DNA of 64,000 bases from Epiperipatus broadwayi (GCA_028023455.1 JAQFVV010000032.1:5430392-5494391); one strand, 5' to 3'. Shown: positions 21,989-35,419, numbered from the stretch's first letter. Made by a program: numbers and translations. The notes: generated by a model from the letters alone, not told the origin.

Positions 21989-24900
21989 TGTGCCCTTATC
22001 TATAGGTCATAATAAGGTAGAATGGTCAATTGCTAAAAAAAAATTTTAAATTTTAAAATACGTTTGTGTAATATATTGATAATTGTATGATCGATTAGAT
22101 TTTATAGTACAATTTAAGGCTGAAAAATACCTGGTATGTAAAAGTGTAATGGATTATTTTAAAAAAAAACAGTTAAATAAAGCTTAATTATATCCTTGCT
22201 TATGGTTGTAAAAGCTGGCCATATAAAATAATACAGCTATAAATAGTTAAAAGTATATTAACAATTCAATTGTAATGTTTTAAAACTAATAAATTAAATA
22301 AACGCTATATGTAATATTATAATTATAATTAATATTCAAATTTAATCTAATATATTTTAAGATAAACTTTGGGATGGTGAGAATTATATTTAGTTCTACA
22401 TTTTTAAATTATTTTCCAAATTTTTATAAAATATATCAGTTTTGGTAATTTAGACCGAGACGTAAATTTAAAAAAAAAAAAATCATCTGATAAAGTTAGT
22501 AATCATGTGACTGTATATTATATACCTTCACACACACGCTTGTTAGAATATAATAATAAAGTTTGTGAATTATAAAACTAAATGTAATTGCTATCTATCG
22601 TTAAAGTAAAAGTTGAAATATTAAATGTTATTTTAATAATTGTTTTAAAGTTTAAATGATTTTGATAAAACTATAATTGAGTTTAAAAATACTATTCTAA
22701 GTAATATTTTAAAACATGACGTCATAAATTCTTTATTTTAAAAAGTTTAATCTATTATAAAACTAAAAATGTGTAAATTTGTTCGCGCTAAAAAAGTCAT
22801 TAACCAATCAACGGAGGTATTTTAGCAGACGAAATATAGGAATTAGATGGAGCGGGAGAAGGAATGTGTAAGTAAAGGAAGGAGGAACATATTTTTTTAG
22901 CTGTATAAGATCGTAAGCTAGAAAAGTGTTATAATTTAAAAAATTTTGTATTTATTTTAAAAGTTTTGTTTTAAAATATAATATTTTGAACTGCCTTTAA
23001 ATGGAAGGCTAATTTAAAAGATTTCTTACCAGGATTTTTATTCAAGTTTAGCCGAAACCTTGCAGTAAAATGGAAATACTACAGAAAAAAATACCTAAAA
23101 GTATTGATAAAGTAAAAATAATTGTAAAGTGCCTTGAATACAGTTTATTTGTGATCAACCAGAAAATCATTAGAACTCAGATAAATATAATTTGGACATT
23201 ATACAGAAAACTTAAAAGAAAAGTTATTTGCCGTCAGGAAAAATTATGACGCACAATTTTAAAAGGCTACTCCAAAGTTTTTTTTATTCTTCTCTATGGA
23301 AAAATTAAGATGCACATATCATAAAGAAAAAATTATGTAAAAGTTATAATGGAGAAAGAATGTTTGTCTTTTTAAAGGAAACATTACAAAGTATATAGTA
23401 CCAGAATTTTAAAAGAAGGGAAAAAGTTACAGAATAATAATATGAAAGAGCTATTGTGTTTTTATGAAAAAGGAACAGAAAAACTTTCTCTAAGAAGAAT
23501 TAAAAATATTATAAAGTGTTCATTAGAGAAATGCTTAATAAAGATAAAGATTTGGAAAATATAAATCTAATTTACTTAATGAAATGAATCCATGGAAACA
23601 GAAAAGTTTTATTGAATATTTAAATCAAAGTACTGAGAAGATGCATCGTAAAAGTCACGCAGGAGAAAATATTAGCAAGAAATATTAGAAGAGAATATTT
23701 AGAAGTTTTCTTTACGGGATTAACTAATATCATAATTAATAATTGTATTAAATATTATAAAAACCAAGGATTATCATTCATGAATATTTATTGAACGAAG
23801 TAATATTTGTTTTACCTTAAAATTGAACAAGCAGGGAGAGGAACATTAAGTGAATGGAAAAGAAATGATAAACAATTTTTTTTTTGGCTTTAGTATGAAC
23901 GGTTTTCAGGAAAATTTGATGAAGGAGTACAGTAAATATAGTTTGAATATTTTTTTACTAATTTATTTTAAAATATAAAATGTTATGTGAGATTAGGGAA
24001 AACATAAAACATAAATTTAGTAATATTAAAATTTAAATATAATAGCTTGATAAAATTATAGAAATAGTGTTTAAAATAAAGTGTATGGATGTGAATCTTA
24101 TATCTACAAGGATCAAATGGATGGTGAAGCCTACGGAACGCGATCGAGGAGATAAAGGTCGTTTGGTAATTTTAATAGTTATTTATAATGCATAATGTAT
24201 TTTTTTTAGATCATCTATTGACCTAAGAATGAAGTGTGAAAGTCTTAATTATATGTACACATTTTATGCAACATTTTAACATATAATGAGATAGGAGTAA
24301 TTCGGAATATGCATGCAACAATTTATTTAAAGTATATTAATAATATAATTTAACAGAACAATTGTGTGATTCTTTTGAACTTTCATGTGATAAAGTATTC
24401 AGATATTTAAATAGTTTGTATATGATTAAATATACGGAGGAAAGTAGTAAAAAGATTTTCTTATAGAACAGTGGAATAGTTTTAAAATATCAATGAATTT
24501 TATTATTGTTAGTAATGCAGATATGTATTTGTCGATGTACAGTATAGAAAAAATCTTGAGAAATAAGATCGGATAGTGACTTGGAAGTACTAGTGGAGAG
24601 GAAACCAAGATGATGTGTTTTTTTTTAAGAAATAGGAAAATATAAGGGATTTGGATCATATTTAGTTTTGTGTGGTTTAGTATAGTTAACTAAGTCCTAT
24701 GACTGAACACATATGGTTTGGACAGTGTTTTGCATATCTTTAAACTTTTGATGTTAGAATAAAGCTGAAGAAATAGCTTTAGCATCGTTCCTATGATAGA
24801 GGTTGGTAGACAGGTAAAGGTCACTCCTCTATAGTGTCTTTTAATTCACTGTGCCATGATTGTCAAGGTATATGACGAGTAATATTCTAGTTGTATTTTG

Positions 24901-26641
24901 ATCCTATGCATCTATCTTCGCTATCCTTATTTCGTGAATCTGCATCGGTCAGAAAGATATTTTCAAAGAAATAATGAATAAAATAGAACTGAAGATATGT
25001 TATCGTTTATGTAAGAATAGTTTATTTGCTTGAATGTATAGAATTGTGTAACTTTAAAATTGAAAGTCCAAAATATCATAAAGAGAGAAAGAATCATATA
25101 ATACATTGTAAAATTAATTCAGAAATGAATATAAGATTTTGAAAAGAAATCTAAACCAAGTATTTTAAAAGTGATAATAAAATTTGAATTTTTTTTTAAT
25201 ATTAATGTTGGAGGGAATGAGTATTGCATATTTATCAAGAGAAAATTCAATAAGGTATAATAAACATATACTTGTGCATGGTATATTAATAGTTATAATT
25301 ATATCATCCGAAGTAAGGCTTGAATGAGAATATTAGGATTAATAAACATCGGATAATGAATAATAAAAACCTAATACCGAATGTAGAATAGTGTTTTGAC
25401 TTTGTAAGATTCCATACAACCAATATGAAACTAAATTTTATTATTTTGTAGAATTTTATTACGAATGTAAATTTTGTAAAAAAATGTAATTTTAATAATA
25501 TTAGGGATGAAAAGTGTTTGTGATAATCATATAAGAAATGCATTTTGTAATAAGCTAACCATAATAATAAATCAAGTAATAATACTGTATTTTCTTAAGT
25601 GTTAAAAAAAAAAAAAATAAGATTTAACTAGGAAAAGTAAATAATATTTTGATTTCATTTTATAAACTAATAAACTAAGTTGAGATATGAAAGTAAGGGA
25701 TATCCAATGTATATAGTGTAAAAATATTGTTAATTTATTTATGTTGTTAATAAACTTTGTTTTAAATTTGTTTTAAAGTTTTTGTGTCCGAGTTGTTATT
25801 TCTCCACATGGATGCATGAAATCACGATACATTTATAATTGAAACAGACATATAAATTTTGCACAAAAGGTAAACATAAAAGTGTTATAAGAATTTTGAG
25901 AATTTATTGGTATGTTAAAATTAAAAGATCATAATTTTATATTATTTATTGGTCATAAGTCGGTTGCCACAATATTACATTAAATTATATGCTAATGTTG
26001 CCACATGTATTCTGTTGTCAGATTATTAAAATACTACCACGTACGTATTTATTTATTTCATTTTAGGAAGAAATAAGATTATATTATATTATTATTGTTA
26101 TTATTATTTTTATTATTATTAGTTGCTGTGTAGTAGATTATGACATAAAATTCCCTTTTCATATTTTACTACCGTAATTTTAAATCAGTTAGAATACAAT
26201 TTATGAACCTGAGATTTTATTTTATTTTACTTCATTTTATTTAATTGAGCTAGATTCTTGTTATAAAGAAGATTAAGATATGATTATTATTTTAATCGTA
26301 GTGAATAGAGCTCAGAAAGTCGTAAGAATACTATGAGTTAGTTATTTGGTATAGTAAAAAGGGGGGATAGTGTTCTTATGCCATTGAGGTAGTATCGTGT
26401 GGATAATGGCTCAATGTAGTCTATCTCGTTCCCTGTATTGTCACTCCATGTCTCATGAAAATAGTAAATATTTGTTAATTCATTTTAAAATTGAACCGTA
26501 TTTGTATTTTAAAATTAGAGCTAGTAATCATTTTAATTAATGCTGAATATTTCATTTATTTATTTGTTAACTGAGCTAGAACCTGTAATATTCGTAATAA
26601 ACAGTATATTTTGGGGTGAGAATGCACGGGGGGAGGTTAGA
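21989..26641 (+). repeat. 3' LTR (4,653 bp)
   Basis: Direct copy of 10686-15341. Differences include AAATAAA to AAAAAAA near the start, single-base changes, and A- or T-run length changes. The end GGGAGGTTAGA runs straight into a (TA)n tract, where the 5' LTR instead continues into the leader. CCAAT-type and AATAAA segments are retained at about 22802 and 25749. Confidence 0.9.
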
Positions 26642-27060
26642 ATATATATATATATATATATATCAGTGCACAAATGCATGGTACACTATAAAATAAATAT
26701 ATTTAAATTGTCATTTGATAATAGAAATAATGATTAATTTTTACATATGTCTACCTGGCATGCACTGATATATGCACACAGATGTGCAGTATAATTTATA
26801 AACATATTTAACTTGCCATAAAGTAAAAATTTTGTTAGCATATTTTTATAATATCAATATCACAATGGATTTACATAAAACATATATATATATATATATA
26901 TCACTGATATGCAGTATAATAATAATTTATTAACATATTTGAATTGTCATAACCTATAAATAAAATGCATTGTTATAATACATAATTAATGACTAATTTA
27001 ACATATATATGTGTGCACATGGAAATATGAAAGTACACTAATGTTTACATCACATGATAT
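26642..27060. repeat. Degenerate tandem repeat with (TA)n at the gypsy insertion site
   Basis: Segments starting CAGTGCACAAATGCATGG (26663), CACTGATATATGCACACAG (26764) and CACTGATATGCAGTATAAT (26902) each run into a version of ATATTTAAATTGTCAT, giving a diverged tandem repeat of about 100-140 bp. (TA)n tracts lie at 26642-26663 and 26882-26901. AATGGGTTTACATAAAATACATAT, left of the gypsy element (10662-10685), matches 26865-26890, so the element interrupted one unit. Confidence 0.6.
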
Positions 27061-29465
27061 TTTAATTTGCCAAAATCATAAAATTATTAAAATATATTCT
27101 TCACAATTAATTCAGTATTCAAATTATATAAATTTCACTTATTATCTTTAATGATTACAGTTTTTTTTTTTTTAAAAAAAAGTAATATCATTTCCTTGAA
27201 AGTTCATATGTTTTTTTTTTTAACAGGTTACTCTTAGTTAATTATAAACATCTTTAAAAATACTCCAGCAGGTTTTTTTCTAATCTAAAAAGTTTTTTTT
27301 TTCTTTTTTTGAAAATAAAATCATCTACGAGTCAATCATTTCATTTAAGTAAAATTTTATTTGTTTTCTTTTAAAACATATAGATTTTAAATGTCATTTT
27401 TACTAAAGAAATTATTTAAAATTTTGTTCTCATTATGTATAATGCTACTAACCAGCTGTGTTTCATGTATATATGTTTATTTGTGTTTCTCTGCAAACAT
27501 ATATATCAGCATACATATAAACTAATTCTTCAGCAAGCTGAGGTATTCTCTTGGATGAGACTAGCTTATGGTTTTCATCAGGAAAGGTATAATCAAGTAA
27601 CTGTTGCCTGCAGTGATTTCTCTTTGGTCTAGGATTATATAGACTTCAGGCAAGCAGCCATCTTTATCACATTAGGGCTATGAAACATTGGAAGCTTACC
27701 CTTTTTCCCACATGCATCCAAACTTCACCATCATAAACTAGTAGTCACTATTGGAGCTACTGTTTCTTACCTTCATCTATATCTTCATGGTATCTTCTCT
27801 ATAATTCTAAAAACCAACTAATTCTCTAATCTTTTTATCAATCATTTTTATAGCTATAGTCAGGTGGAAAAAATTCATTAACTCAAGAATGATTTTCCTA
27901 TCTTTATCAATTTTTAATTAGTCAGAACATTAGTATCTCAAACTATTGAATTGTTTTGTACTTAAATGTTTCAAAAGTTATTATTATAGTCACTAAAAAT
28001 ATATAAAGTTTTTCTGAATTAACTATGATCAGAAGCAATATTTTATTAAAAAAGACTTATGGATAAACATTATAAGAGATTATACCCCCACCAAAGCTAC
28101 TATTTAATAAATCACTGATAAAATCAATGCTATAGCATTTACCAAGATAATCCATCAGAAGTTTCATAATTAAAACATTAATACACAAACTTTCCATTTT
28201 AAAGTCAGTTGTAAAAACTACAACATAAAAGTAGTGGAATCATTACTGAAAGTTAATCATATTGTTGGTAAATTATCATTTATCATTTCCCCCTATTAAT
28301 CAAAAAGTTTACATCTTGAAATCTCATCTACCCATCTAAAAAAAAAGTTATCAATTAGATTTTTTTGACTCCCAAATCTATTATAAAAAATTTATTCAAT
28401 CATTTTTTCTGTACAGATCAGTTGCACATTATTAGAACATCTTGAGAGATAAGGTTTATTCATTGATGCAAGCATTATTTTCCCCACATTTCCATTGTTT
28501 TAAAGATATTAATTTTCTAACACTAACAATTTATTTTTCTCCATAAAAATGGCTAATTTTTTTAAATATTACTCAAATATTATATACTTCTATTTTGCAC
28601 AGAATATAAACAGGATTTGACAAAAATGGTTGATCCAAATTAGATTAAATAAGTATTGGAGAGTCTTCTTATTTTTATTTATCTTCCCCAGTTTTTATAA
28701 AAATAGTTAATCTGACAAATGATACTAAATAAGGTGAACTTTTAATCTAAATATGTGTGTAAATAAAAATGACAATGGCAAACAACCCCATGAAACAGTT
28801 AATATTTGACACAGAGTAGAGTATACTTTCCAAATTTTTAAGTCACCAACCAAGCAAGCTTCCAGCTTATATTTGTGATACTTATTATTATAAAATAATA
28901 ATTTCTTTTATTTAATATTATTTAACACTGTCCATGATATATCATAAAAGCACAAAAAGTTTTGATAATTTTTGAAAATTTGAAAAGTATATCTTACTCT
29001 ATCTCGAATGTTATAGATGTTTATAGCTCATAACTTGTTTATTTATAGACATTAATCAGATTGTAAATAATTTTATATAAATAAAAACATTTAAAATACT
29101 TACCATATACGTATATAAAGTTTTTACCTTTGTTGTTAAAAGGAGGTTGCATTGACAACAGTTTAAAATTGTTGATTGGTATTGATATTGCGATTAACTA
29201 GGTGTTGACTGATTTTTAATAATATATACATATAATTAAAAACATTTAAAACAACCACATTTTCATATACATATATAATGTAATTATATCTTAACATATA
29301 TATAAATACAAATATCTTAACAGTATATATATATCTTTTATAGATTATAATTTAAAAATTAGTATAATATATAAATTCTTAAAGAGTAATAAAAAGAGAA
29401 AGAGAGAATGATTTTATATTTAAATTCAAAATAAAATTGTTTATAGAAGCTTTCTTCTCTTCTTG
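27061..29465. other. AT-rich spacer, no gene recognised
   Basis: Non-coding appearance; long T and A runs near 27160-27310. A slightly less AT-rich stretch at 27520-27800 holds no frame that I recognise. Confidence 0.5.
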
Positions 29466-29891
29466 TTAATGATTTATTTATTTGGTAACTGAATTCACAG
29501 AGATTGGGATGGGAGGGGGGGGGATTCACTTAGTATCTTGTACACCGGATTACTATTTAGAATTTTAGAAAATGATTGAAGCAATTTTTTGTTTGTTTCA
29601 GTTTACTTTAGCAATAGTCTTGTGTTCTCTTTTAATTTTATCAGTTAGAAATTCAAATTACAATTAAAAAAAATTGATATTATATGAGTAGATGTAAAAA
29701 ATATAGTTTTTAAATAATATTAAATTTACTAAGCACATAAATCATGCTTTCAAGTTTTTAGTTCTTTAACTAATATATTAAAATTTTGTTTATAAATTTG
29801 TATGTTATTCACTATTGGGAGGGGGGGCAGATAATTGAATTAGTAGATCCCAATCTCTGTGAATTCAGTTACCAAATAAATAAATCATTAA
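29466..29891. mobile_element. TTAA-bounded element with 41-bp perfect terminal inverted repeats (MITE candidate)
   Basis: 29470-29510 is the exact reverse complement of 29847-29887, beginning TGATTTATTTATTTGGTAAC. Both ends are bordered outside by TTAA (29466-29469 and 29888-29891), which reads as a target duplication. Inside lie two G-runs, GGGAGGGGGG (from about 29511) and GGGAGGGGGGG (about 29818), and about 300 bp of AT-rich, non-coding DNA. TTAA duplication is the hallmark of piggyBac-like elements, but the usual CCC terminal bases are missing, so the superfamily is open. Confidence 0.6.
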
Positions 29892-31564
29892 TAAATAAAT
29901 AATTAATATTTCTAAATCTTCATTGGTTGTAAATAAAATATAATTTCCAAAATCTCTATTTTTTTTATGTAAATTTATTTGTGGAAGTGTAAATTTTTGA
30001 AAATAACTGTGCATTTATTTTTAAACAATATTTACATTGATTCAGTAAGGCAATACAAATAAATTTCATAGATTAATTTTTGAACATGTGAAATTAATAA
30101 TTGTATATAACAAGATTCCATAATGAAACAAGGTTAGTCTATATGCTATAAAGGAATTACAAATTATAAATTTTAGACAAAAACTTATTTAAAAATAAAT
30201 TATATTAGGCAAAAAACATTGTAGATTAAAACTAAATATTCATCGTAAACAAAATTAATATATTTTAAGTCAAAGATGCAAAACTGAATTGGTAGCTTTA
30301 GCCAAATAAAAGTTCCTTGTGAGAAGCATATAGAGATAAATGAAACAAAGAATTCAGTTTGTTAAAAATAAAATCTATCAATTTATACATATTTTTAAAA
30401 TAAAATTACAAGCAAAATTTATCAAACAATTTAAAGGTAATAAAAAATAATATAAAAATAACAGTTATTTATAACAAAGACAGAGTAGACAACTGCAGTG
30501 GTGAGAAAAGATTACCAGGTTGCATCTGATGATAGCAACAAATGTCAATATGTAGTAAGTGTCTGGCCTCTGAGATTGATTTTTTATGTATTTTATTAAA
30601 GAAAAAAATTACAGTTTGAGGTATCATGTTAAACCAAAAATGACTTTTTTGAGAAAAAAAGAAAAAAAATAAAAGTCATTATTCCAATAATTGGAAATAA
30701 ACATCTGTTTATGGTTTCAATTAACACAGGAGATGAATTTATGAAAGGATAATTGAAAAGTTTTTATTGTGATATGATTGTAGAGTACTCAAAAACAAAA
30801 TGTCCTACTACATCTTTACTTTATAGCACAAAAGACAAATGATATCATAATTTACATTTGACACATTTTACAAGACAGAAAATAAATTTATTGGTAAAGC
30901 CTTCAGATTTAGTTTGATTAAAAAAAATAAATACTTTTAATCAATAGTCTTATGATCTTATTTTTTGATATTATGAGAAAATATGTACCATTGTAACATT
31001 TTATACTTTTTTATAAAGTAATAATACAAATATTTAACAGAAGTGGTGACAATTTTTTATAAAAAGAAAAATATATATTTGTATGTTGTTAATTGGAATA
31101 TCAGTATTCAAAACTGCTAAAATACTTAATGCTGCAAGATGTAAAGAGTGATGAAAAAATTACTAAAAACAACTGTGGTTGAAAATTATTGCTTATTGAA
31201 AAATGTTGATGGAGATTATAACAGACTATATTTAGTTATATGAAGCCATAATTAATTGAATCACTGCAGAGGTCATCATACAACTTCATTCCAATCCATC
31301 ATAATTTTTATAAACAAAACTTTTATAACTGATCTTCCAAGTTTCACATATTTTATGACTTTTTTAATTAACTGATTTAAATATTATTAAGCCTCTTTGC
31401 ACTATATTTGAATATTGAATGGAACAACTAATATTATTTCTTCCATCTGGATATATAGATAATAATTTTGTCTTATCTTTTAAAAATGTACACATGTATG
31501 CATAACAATTGCTTTTGTATATATGCATATAATAATTGGTAATATTTAATTATTTTATTATACA
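29892..31564. other. AT-rich spacer, no gene recognised
   Basis: No supported coding or RNA feature. A short mixed-composition stretch near 30480-30580 might be an old repeat. Confidence 0.5.
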
Positions 31565-31569
31565 AGATT

Positions 31570-31712
31570 TGAAATACCAGGCACTCTTATACCTGGAGCC
31601 TAATTGTAAATATATGGGATTTGAACTCAGACTTTCAAACCCTTTCACTATATGTACTATCTCATACTACTGATACATATGACCACACACATGCAGAAAA
31701 GATAAATAATCA
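31570..31712 (-). repeat. SINE-like repeat, family B
   Basis: On the minus strand: ATTATTTATCTTTTCTGC, GTGGTCATATGTATCAGTAG, then GAAAGTCTGAGTTCAAATCCC, the last containing a tRNA-type box B (GTTCAAATCC). The same order and sequence recur at 35258-35385, also on the minus strand. A box A was not located with confidence, so a tRNA origin is tentative. Confidence 0.5.
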
Positions 31713-31766
31713 CTAAAATACGTATTGCATGCATGTGTGTGGTCATGTGTATCAGTAGTATGAGAT
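31659..31766. repeat. 37-bp inverted repeat from opposed SINE B copies
   Basis: 31659-31695 pairs with 31730-31766 with one mismatch, around a 34-nt spacer. The left arm lies inside the minus-strand family B repeat; the right arm is the same segment in the plus orientation and continues to about 31775. Two opposed partial copies therefore form a hairpin. Confidence 0.7.
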
Positions 31767-31799
31767 AGATCCCCTATATTTATCTTATTATATAATAAA

Positions 31800-32679
31800 T
31801 CGTGCACAGTTTATGTACGTGCATTAATTAATAAAGAAAAATTAATTGTTAAAAAATAGATATTATTATTTTAGCCAAATACATTATAGGTGCATTTTGG
31901 TGCATAATAATGACTAAAAGTCATTAAAAAAATAATTGAATAATTTATTGTAGATAGCTCATAAGAAGTTCAAACACAAACAGAACTGCAACCATAGACT
32001 TCTAGTTTCAGAGTCTATTATGATTCATTACACCAAAAATGCTTTATCAATACACATCATATATGTGCACGATTTATTACATATATAAGAAAACTTCTGA
32101 TTATATAGTGGCATGTTCACATCTGAGTAGAATCCAAGCCAGATAAAACGTTAAAAAAAAATCACTTTTCATAGCTATATCCCAGCTAGCTCAATCATAT
32201 AATACTAGTTGATAAATTAGTATTTAGCCATTATTAAAAAGATAACAAGAACTAAACACTGCTCCAGTTATTACCATTCAACCCTATTAATACTTTCTCT
32301 TTTACTGATCTTCTATGGAGAGCTGTTGGAGACAACTTTGCTTTGTGGTGAGTTACTTAATTAATTTTTATATATAAATTCCATATTTTTTTTATTATTT
32401 TAAAATATATTACAATATTAATAATGTAAGTACTGTTCTGTCTGGTAGATGTTTTTGATTACAAATTTTAAGCCTGTTTTTAATATTAATCTAAAGTTTA
32501 TTTTAAATAAAATAATAATTTTAAGGCGTGTCGTATTATTTATCATTTTCTGTTGTTTGTAGGCTGACCGTGAAAAATGGGGGAAAATATAACTGAAGTT
32601 GTTTAACATAAACATGAAATTAAAAGATCTTTAAAAAATGAAAACTTATATTTAAAAAAAAGAGAGAAATCAATTGCTC
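31800..32679. other. AT-rich spacer, no gene recognised
   Basis: AT-rich sequence without a supported ORF. TGCACGATTTATTA near 32066 is the reverse complement of TAATAAATCGTGCA near 31794, a further weak inverted relation. Confidence 0.45.
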
Positions 32680-33250
32680 TGCTTTCCGTTGGTTCTCATC
32701 CTTTCGGAAATGTTGCTGTTCGGAAATGAGCAATGAAAAACAGTGCGCTGCAGGCTATCCTTTTGCGCTAATTTCAACTCTTGCTGTCGCAAAAACTACC
32801 GTATATATGTATAAACATGTGTTTATGCATAACACTAACACACACACTTAAATTTATTTTTTGAACTATTTAATTTCGATTATATATATCTTCATAAGTT
32901 TTATTAGTCTCAATTTTCAAAGAAAAACAATTTTAACTTTGCCATCTTTTACAAATAGCTAAAATAACGTATGTGCGCCAACTATTATCCAAATAACCTA
33001 AGGTTAACCGCTTTTGTACAAAAGATACTCTAACCACTGAGCTAGAACACCAACCTATACATATTTATATAAACATATAGCTTATTTTAGTTGTGTTTGT
33101 GTTTTTTTTACTTCTTTTATTCTGGCACCTGTTTTTGACGCTGTTTTCAACTAGGTTTTCCTGTGTTTTCAGGAAGGCGGGAATGTTAATAGACAGTAAC
33201 GGGAGTTCATTCTCGTCTTTAGATATTCAGTAGACGACAAAATCTCTGAT
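32680..33250. other. Local CpG-rich island in CpG-poor DNA
   Basis: CpG dinucleotides cluster here (TTTCGGAAATG twice near 32693 and 32714, GTGCGCTGC, TTGCGC, CTGTCGC, AACGTATGTGCGCC, GACGCTG, AAGGCGGG, GTAACGGG, CTCGTC, AGACGAC), whereas hundreds of bases on each side have almost none. Such a cluster can mark a promoter or first exon, or simply a less decayed insertion. I found no convincing coding frame. Confidence 0.35.
32990..33056 (-). repeat. tRNA-like SINE head relic
   Basis: On the minus strand GGTGTTCTAGCTCAGTGGTTAGAG has a textbook tRNA D-arm/box A (TAGCTCAGTGG). An anticodon-arm-like CTTTTGTACAAAAG follows, and then a degraded box B (AGGTTATTTGG). The T arm and acceptor do not pair well, so it is a tRNA pseudogene or SINE head rather than a functional tRNA. 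Confidence 0.5.
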
Positions 33251-35257
33251 TGCTTTTTATTAGGTTTTTTTTATTTATTTATTTTTTTAGTAATATAAAG
33301 AATAAATAAAATACTAGAATAGTAGAGTATTTTATTTTGAAATAATATCCTGAAATGGTTTGTGAACCTTTTGACCTCAATGTGATTTATAAAAAAATAG
33401 GCAATGCCAATCTTAAAACTTGTTTTTCAACACTTTGCACTATTTGCTAATAGAAAAAAATAAAATGTAAATAAAATTGTTATGTTAATTTTTTATCCTT
33501 AATATAAAAAAAAAGAAAATGTTTTCTATAATATTATTTCTTTCTTTATAAATCAGTTTCCAAAAAGAAAAAAAAAGAATCAATAAACGGTTCCTTTTTG
33601 CTAGTTAAAAATAAAAAACAATTTGGAATAAGTTTTTAAATAAATAGACAATAATACGTATATGAATTTCTATAAAATATAGAGAATTTTCCATGAACCC
33701 ATTAAATTATTTGTCAATTTTAAATTTGTTTTATATGTATAATCTAAAAATTGAATTGGTTATATATAATGAATAATTTTATTATAAATAAATAAATATT
33801 GGAATGATTTAACTGTTTTTATTATTATTATTATTATTTATACATGCCTCTAAGTTGTTGCTGAACAATTACAGAGAGTATTCATTTATATAGTTACATC
33901 TACAAAGCGCATGTGCATTAGCTTATTGGCTTATTAATATTACTGATTTACAAAAATTGTTATAATATTATTAACAATAGTAAAGTTGATTCCAGTGAGC
34001 ATGAAATTAATTCCAGTGATCACATGAATTACATTTCTGCAGAATGATATCTTTCTGTTTGATTTCCTTCACGCTGTTCAAATGCTCATTCATTATTGTA
34101 ATTATAGAGTCTATTTACCATTTTGACATTAATTTATAAGCATTACATACATTCACAAGGAATTATATCTCTCACAGTGTGACCAAAACAGGACCATACT
34201 AATGTAAAAAAATTTAATTAAAGATTGAAAAATATTGAAAAGCTTTTAACTGGACATTCATGTGCATTAGCTTAATGGCTGATTATTACTATTATTTTCA
34301 TTTAATAATTGCACGTATCATATATATAAATAATGCACTTTTACTATATGTACATAATTTACAATTGTAGGAAAAAAGATAATCAAATAATTTGTTGCCT
34401 ACAGATTATGTGATGTTTAACACCAGAAATTATGATGAGATCTGATTTGGAAATTTTTAGTTCTTATATTTAACACTCTGTCATTGTGCTAAATCCACAG
34501 ATAATAAATAATATACTACTTTATAAAGAACAGTAGATGTACTTTCATCGTATACAGTGAAATCGATGGTGTGACCAATGAAGATTATTACTTTCGAACA
34601 AAAGACAAAATGATGCTCTAGTGTGAAAATGGATTTACTAAAGTAATTTGCAATGCAGATAAGATTTATACTAACTACATAAAATATAAAATAAAACTAT
34701 TTTATACTTTAATAATAGATTAAATTTAAAATAAAGAAATTTCTCAGGGTTATTCAATGGTATGTGTACTCTTGGTCATTCTTTTAATAAAAATATTTTA
34801 CAAATATAATGTTTCTTACTACAAAAACTAATTAAGAGTGAAATAATCTATGTTTGATCTAAGGCTATCAATTTTTTAAATATAAAGTTGACTAATGATT
34901 TATCTCAGGGTTACTTAATTAAAGTAAGAAAATAAATGCATGGATATAAATTGTATTTATTTATCTTAGGATACAATAATATAAAAGGGGTTTTATGTAC
35001 CCATCCTATCCAATATTTTTGTATTTCAGATAGCACCAAATAAAATAATAATGATGTATTTAATCCCAATACATTTATGTATAATCTAATCTTTTAAAGT
35101 ATTACCTTTATCTCATAAATATGCTGTGGCAATGCTTCTTTAATAACATCATAAGAGATGTATTAAAAAATTAACAATTGTTTTATTAAACAATATAAAA
35201 TAAATGATCAAGTGAGTATTTAAATACTAGTACATATACTTAAGCTAGATGTAATTA
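33251..35257. other. AT-rich spacer, no gene recognised
   Basis: Non-coding appearance throughout, with an (ATT)n run near 33820-33840. Nothing else is supported. Confidence 0.5.
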
Positions 35258-35385
35258 GAAGGGATTTGAACCCAGACTTTTAAGCTCCATTCAGTCATCT
35301 ATCCCATCTTATACAACCTATACTCATGACCAAATACATGTGAAAAAGATAAATGATCTCCAATATATGTATTTAATGCTGAACC
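35258..35385 (-). repeat. SINE-like repeat, family B (second copy)
   Basis: On the minus strand: GATCATTTATCTTTTTCACA, GGTCATGAGTATAGG, then AAAAGTCTGGGTTCAAATCCC, collinear with 31570-31712. The box-B-like GGTTCAAATCC is better preserved here. It lies just before the (TA)n tract and tandem array. Confidence 0.5.
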
Positions 35386-35415
35386 AGAACTCATCAATTG
35401 GTCCGGATCATCATA

Positions 35416-35419
<4 letters not shown>

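Larger units (their letters stand above)
10686..26641 (+). mobile_element. Ty3/gypsy LTR retrotransposon, ~16 kb, structurally complete
   Basis: Two direct repeats of about 4.65 kb flank an internal region with a primer-site candidate, leader, gag, pol and a polypurine tract. Domain order in pol (protease, RT, RNase H, integrase) defines the Ty3/gypsy group. Both LTRs begin TGTGCCC and end GGTTAGA. The flanks show ATAT at 10682-10685 and 26642-26645, a possible 4-bp target duplication; the right side is a (TA)n tract, so its length is ambiguous. Removing the element rejoins a sequence like 26863-26920 (AATGGATTTACATAAAA, then TA repeats, then CACTGATATGCAG), which supports these borders. Gag and pol are uninterrupted, and the LTRs differ by roughly 1-2% over the first ~850 bp by eye, so the insertion is fairly young. 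No env ORF follows pol. Confidence 0.9.

Noticed and set aside
32990-33056. Functional tRNA gene on the minus strand
   Set aside because: D arm is good but the T arm and acceptor stem do not pair; treated as a SINE/pseudo-tRNA relic.
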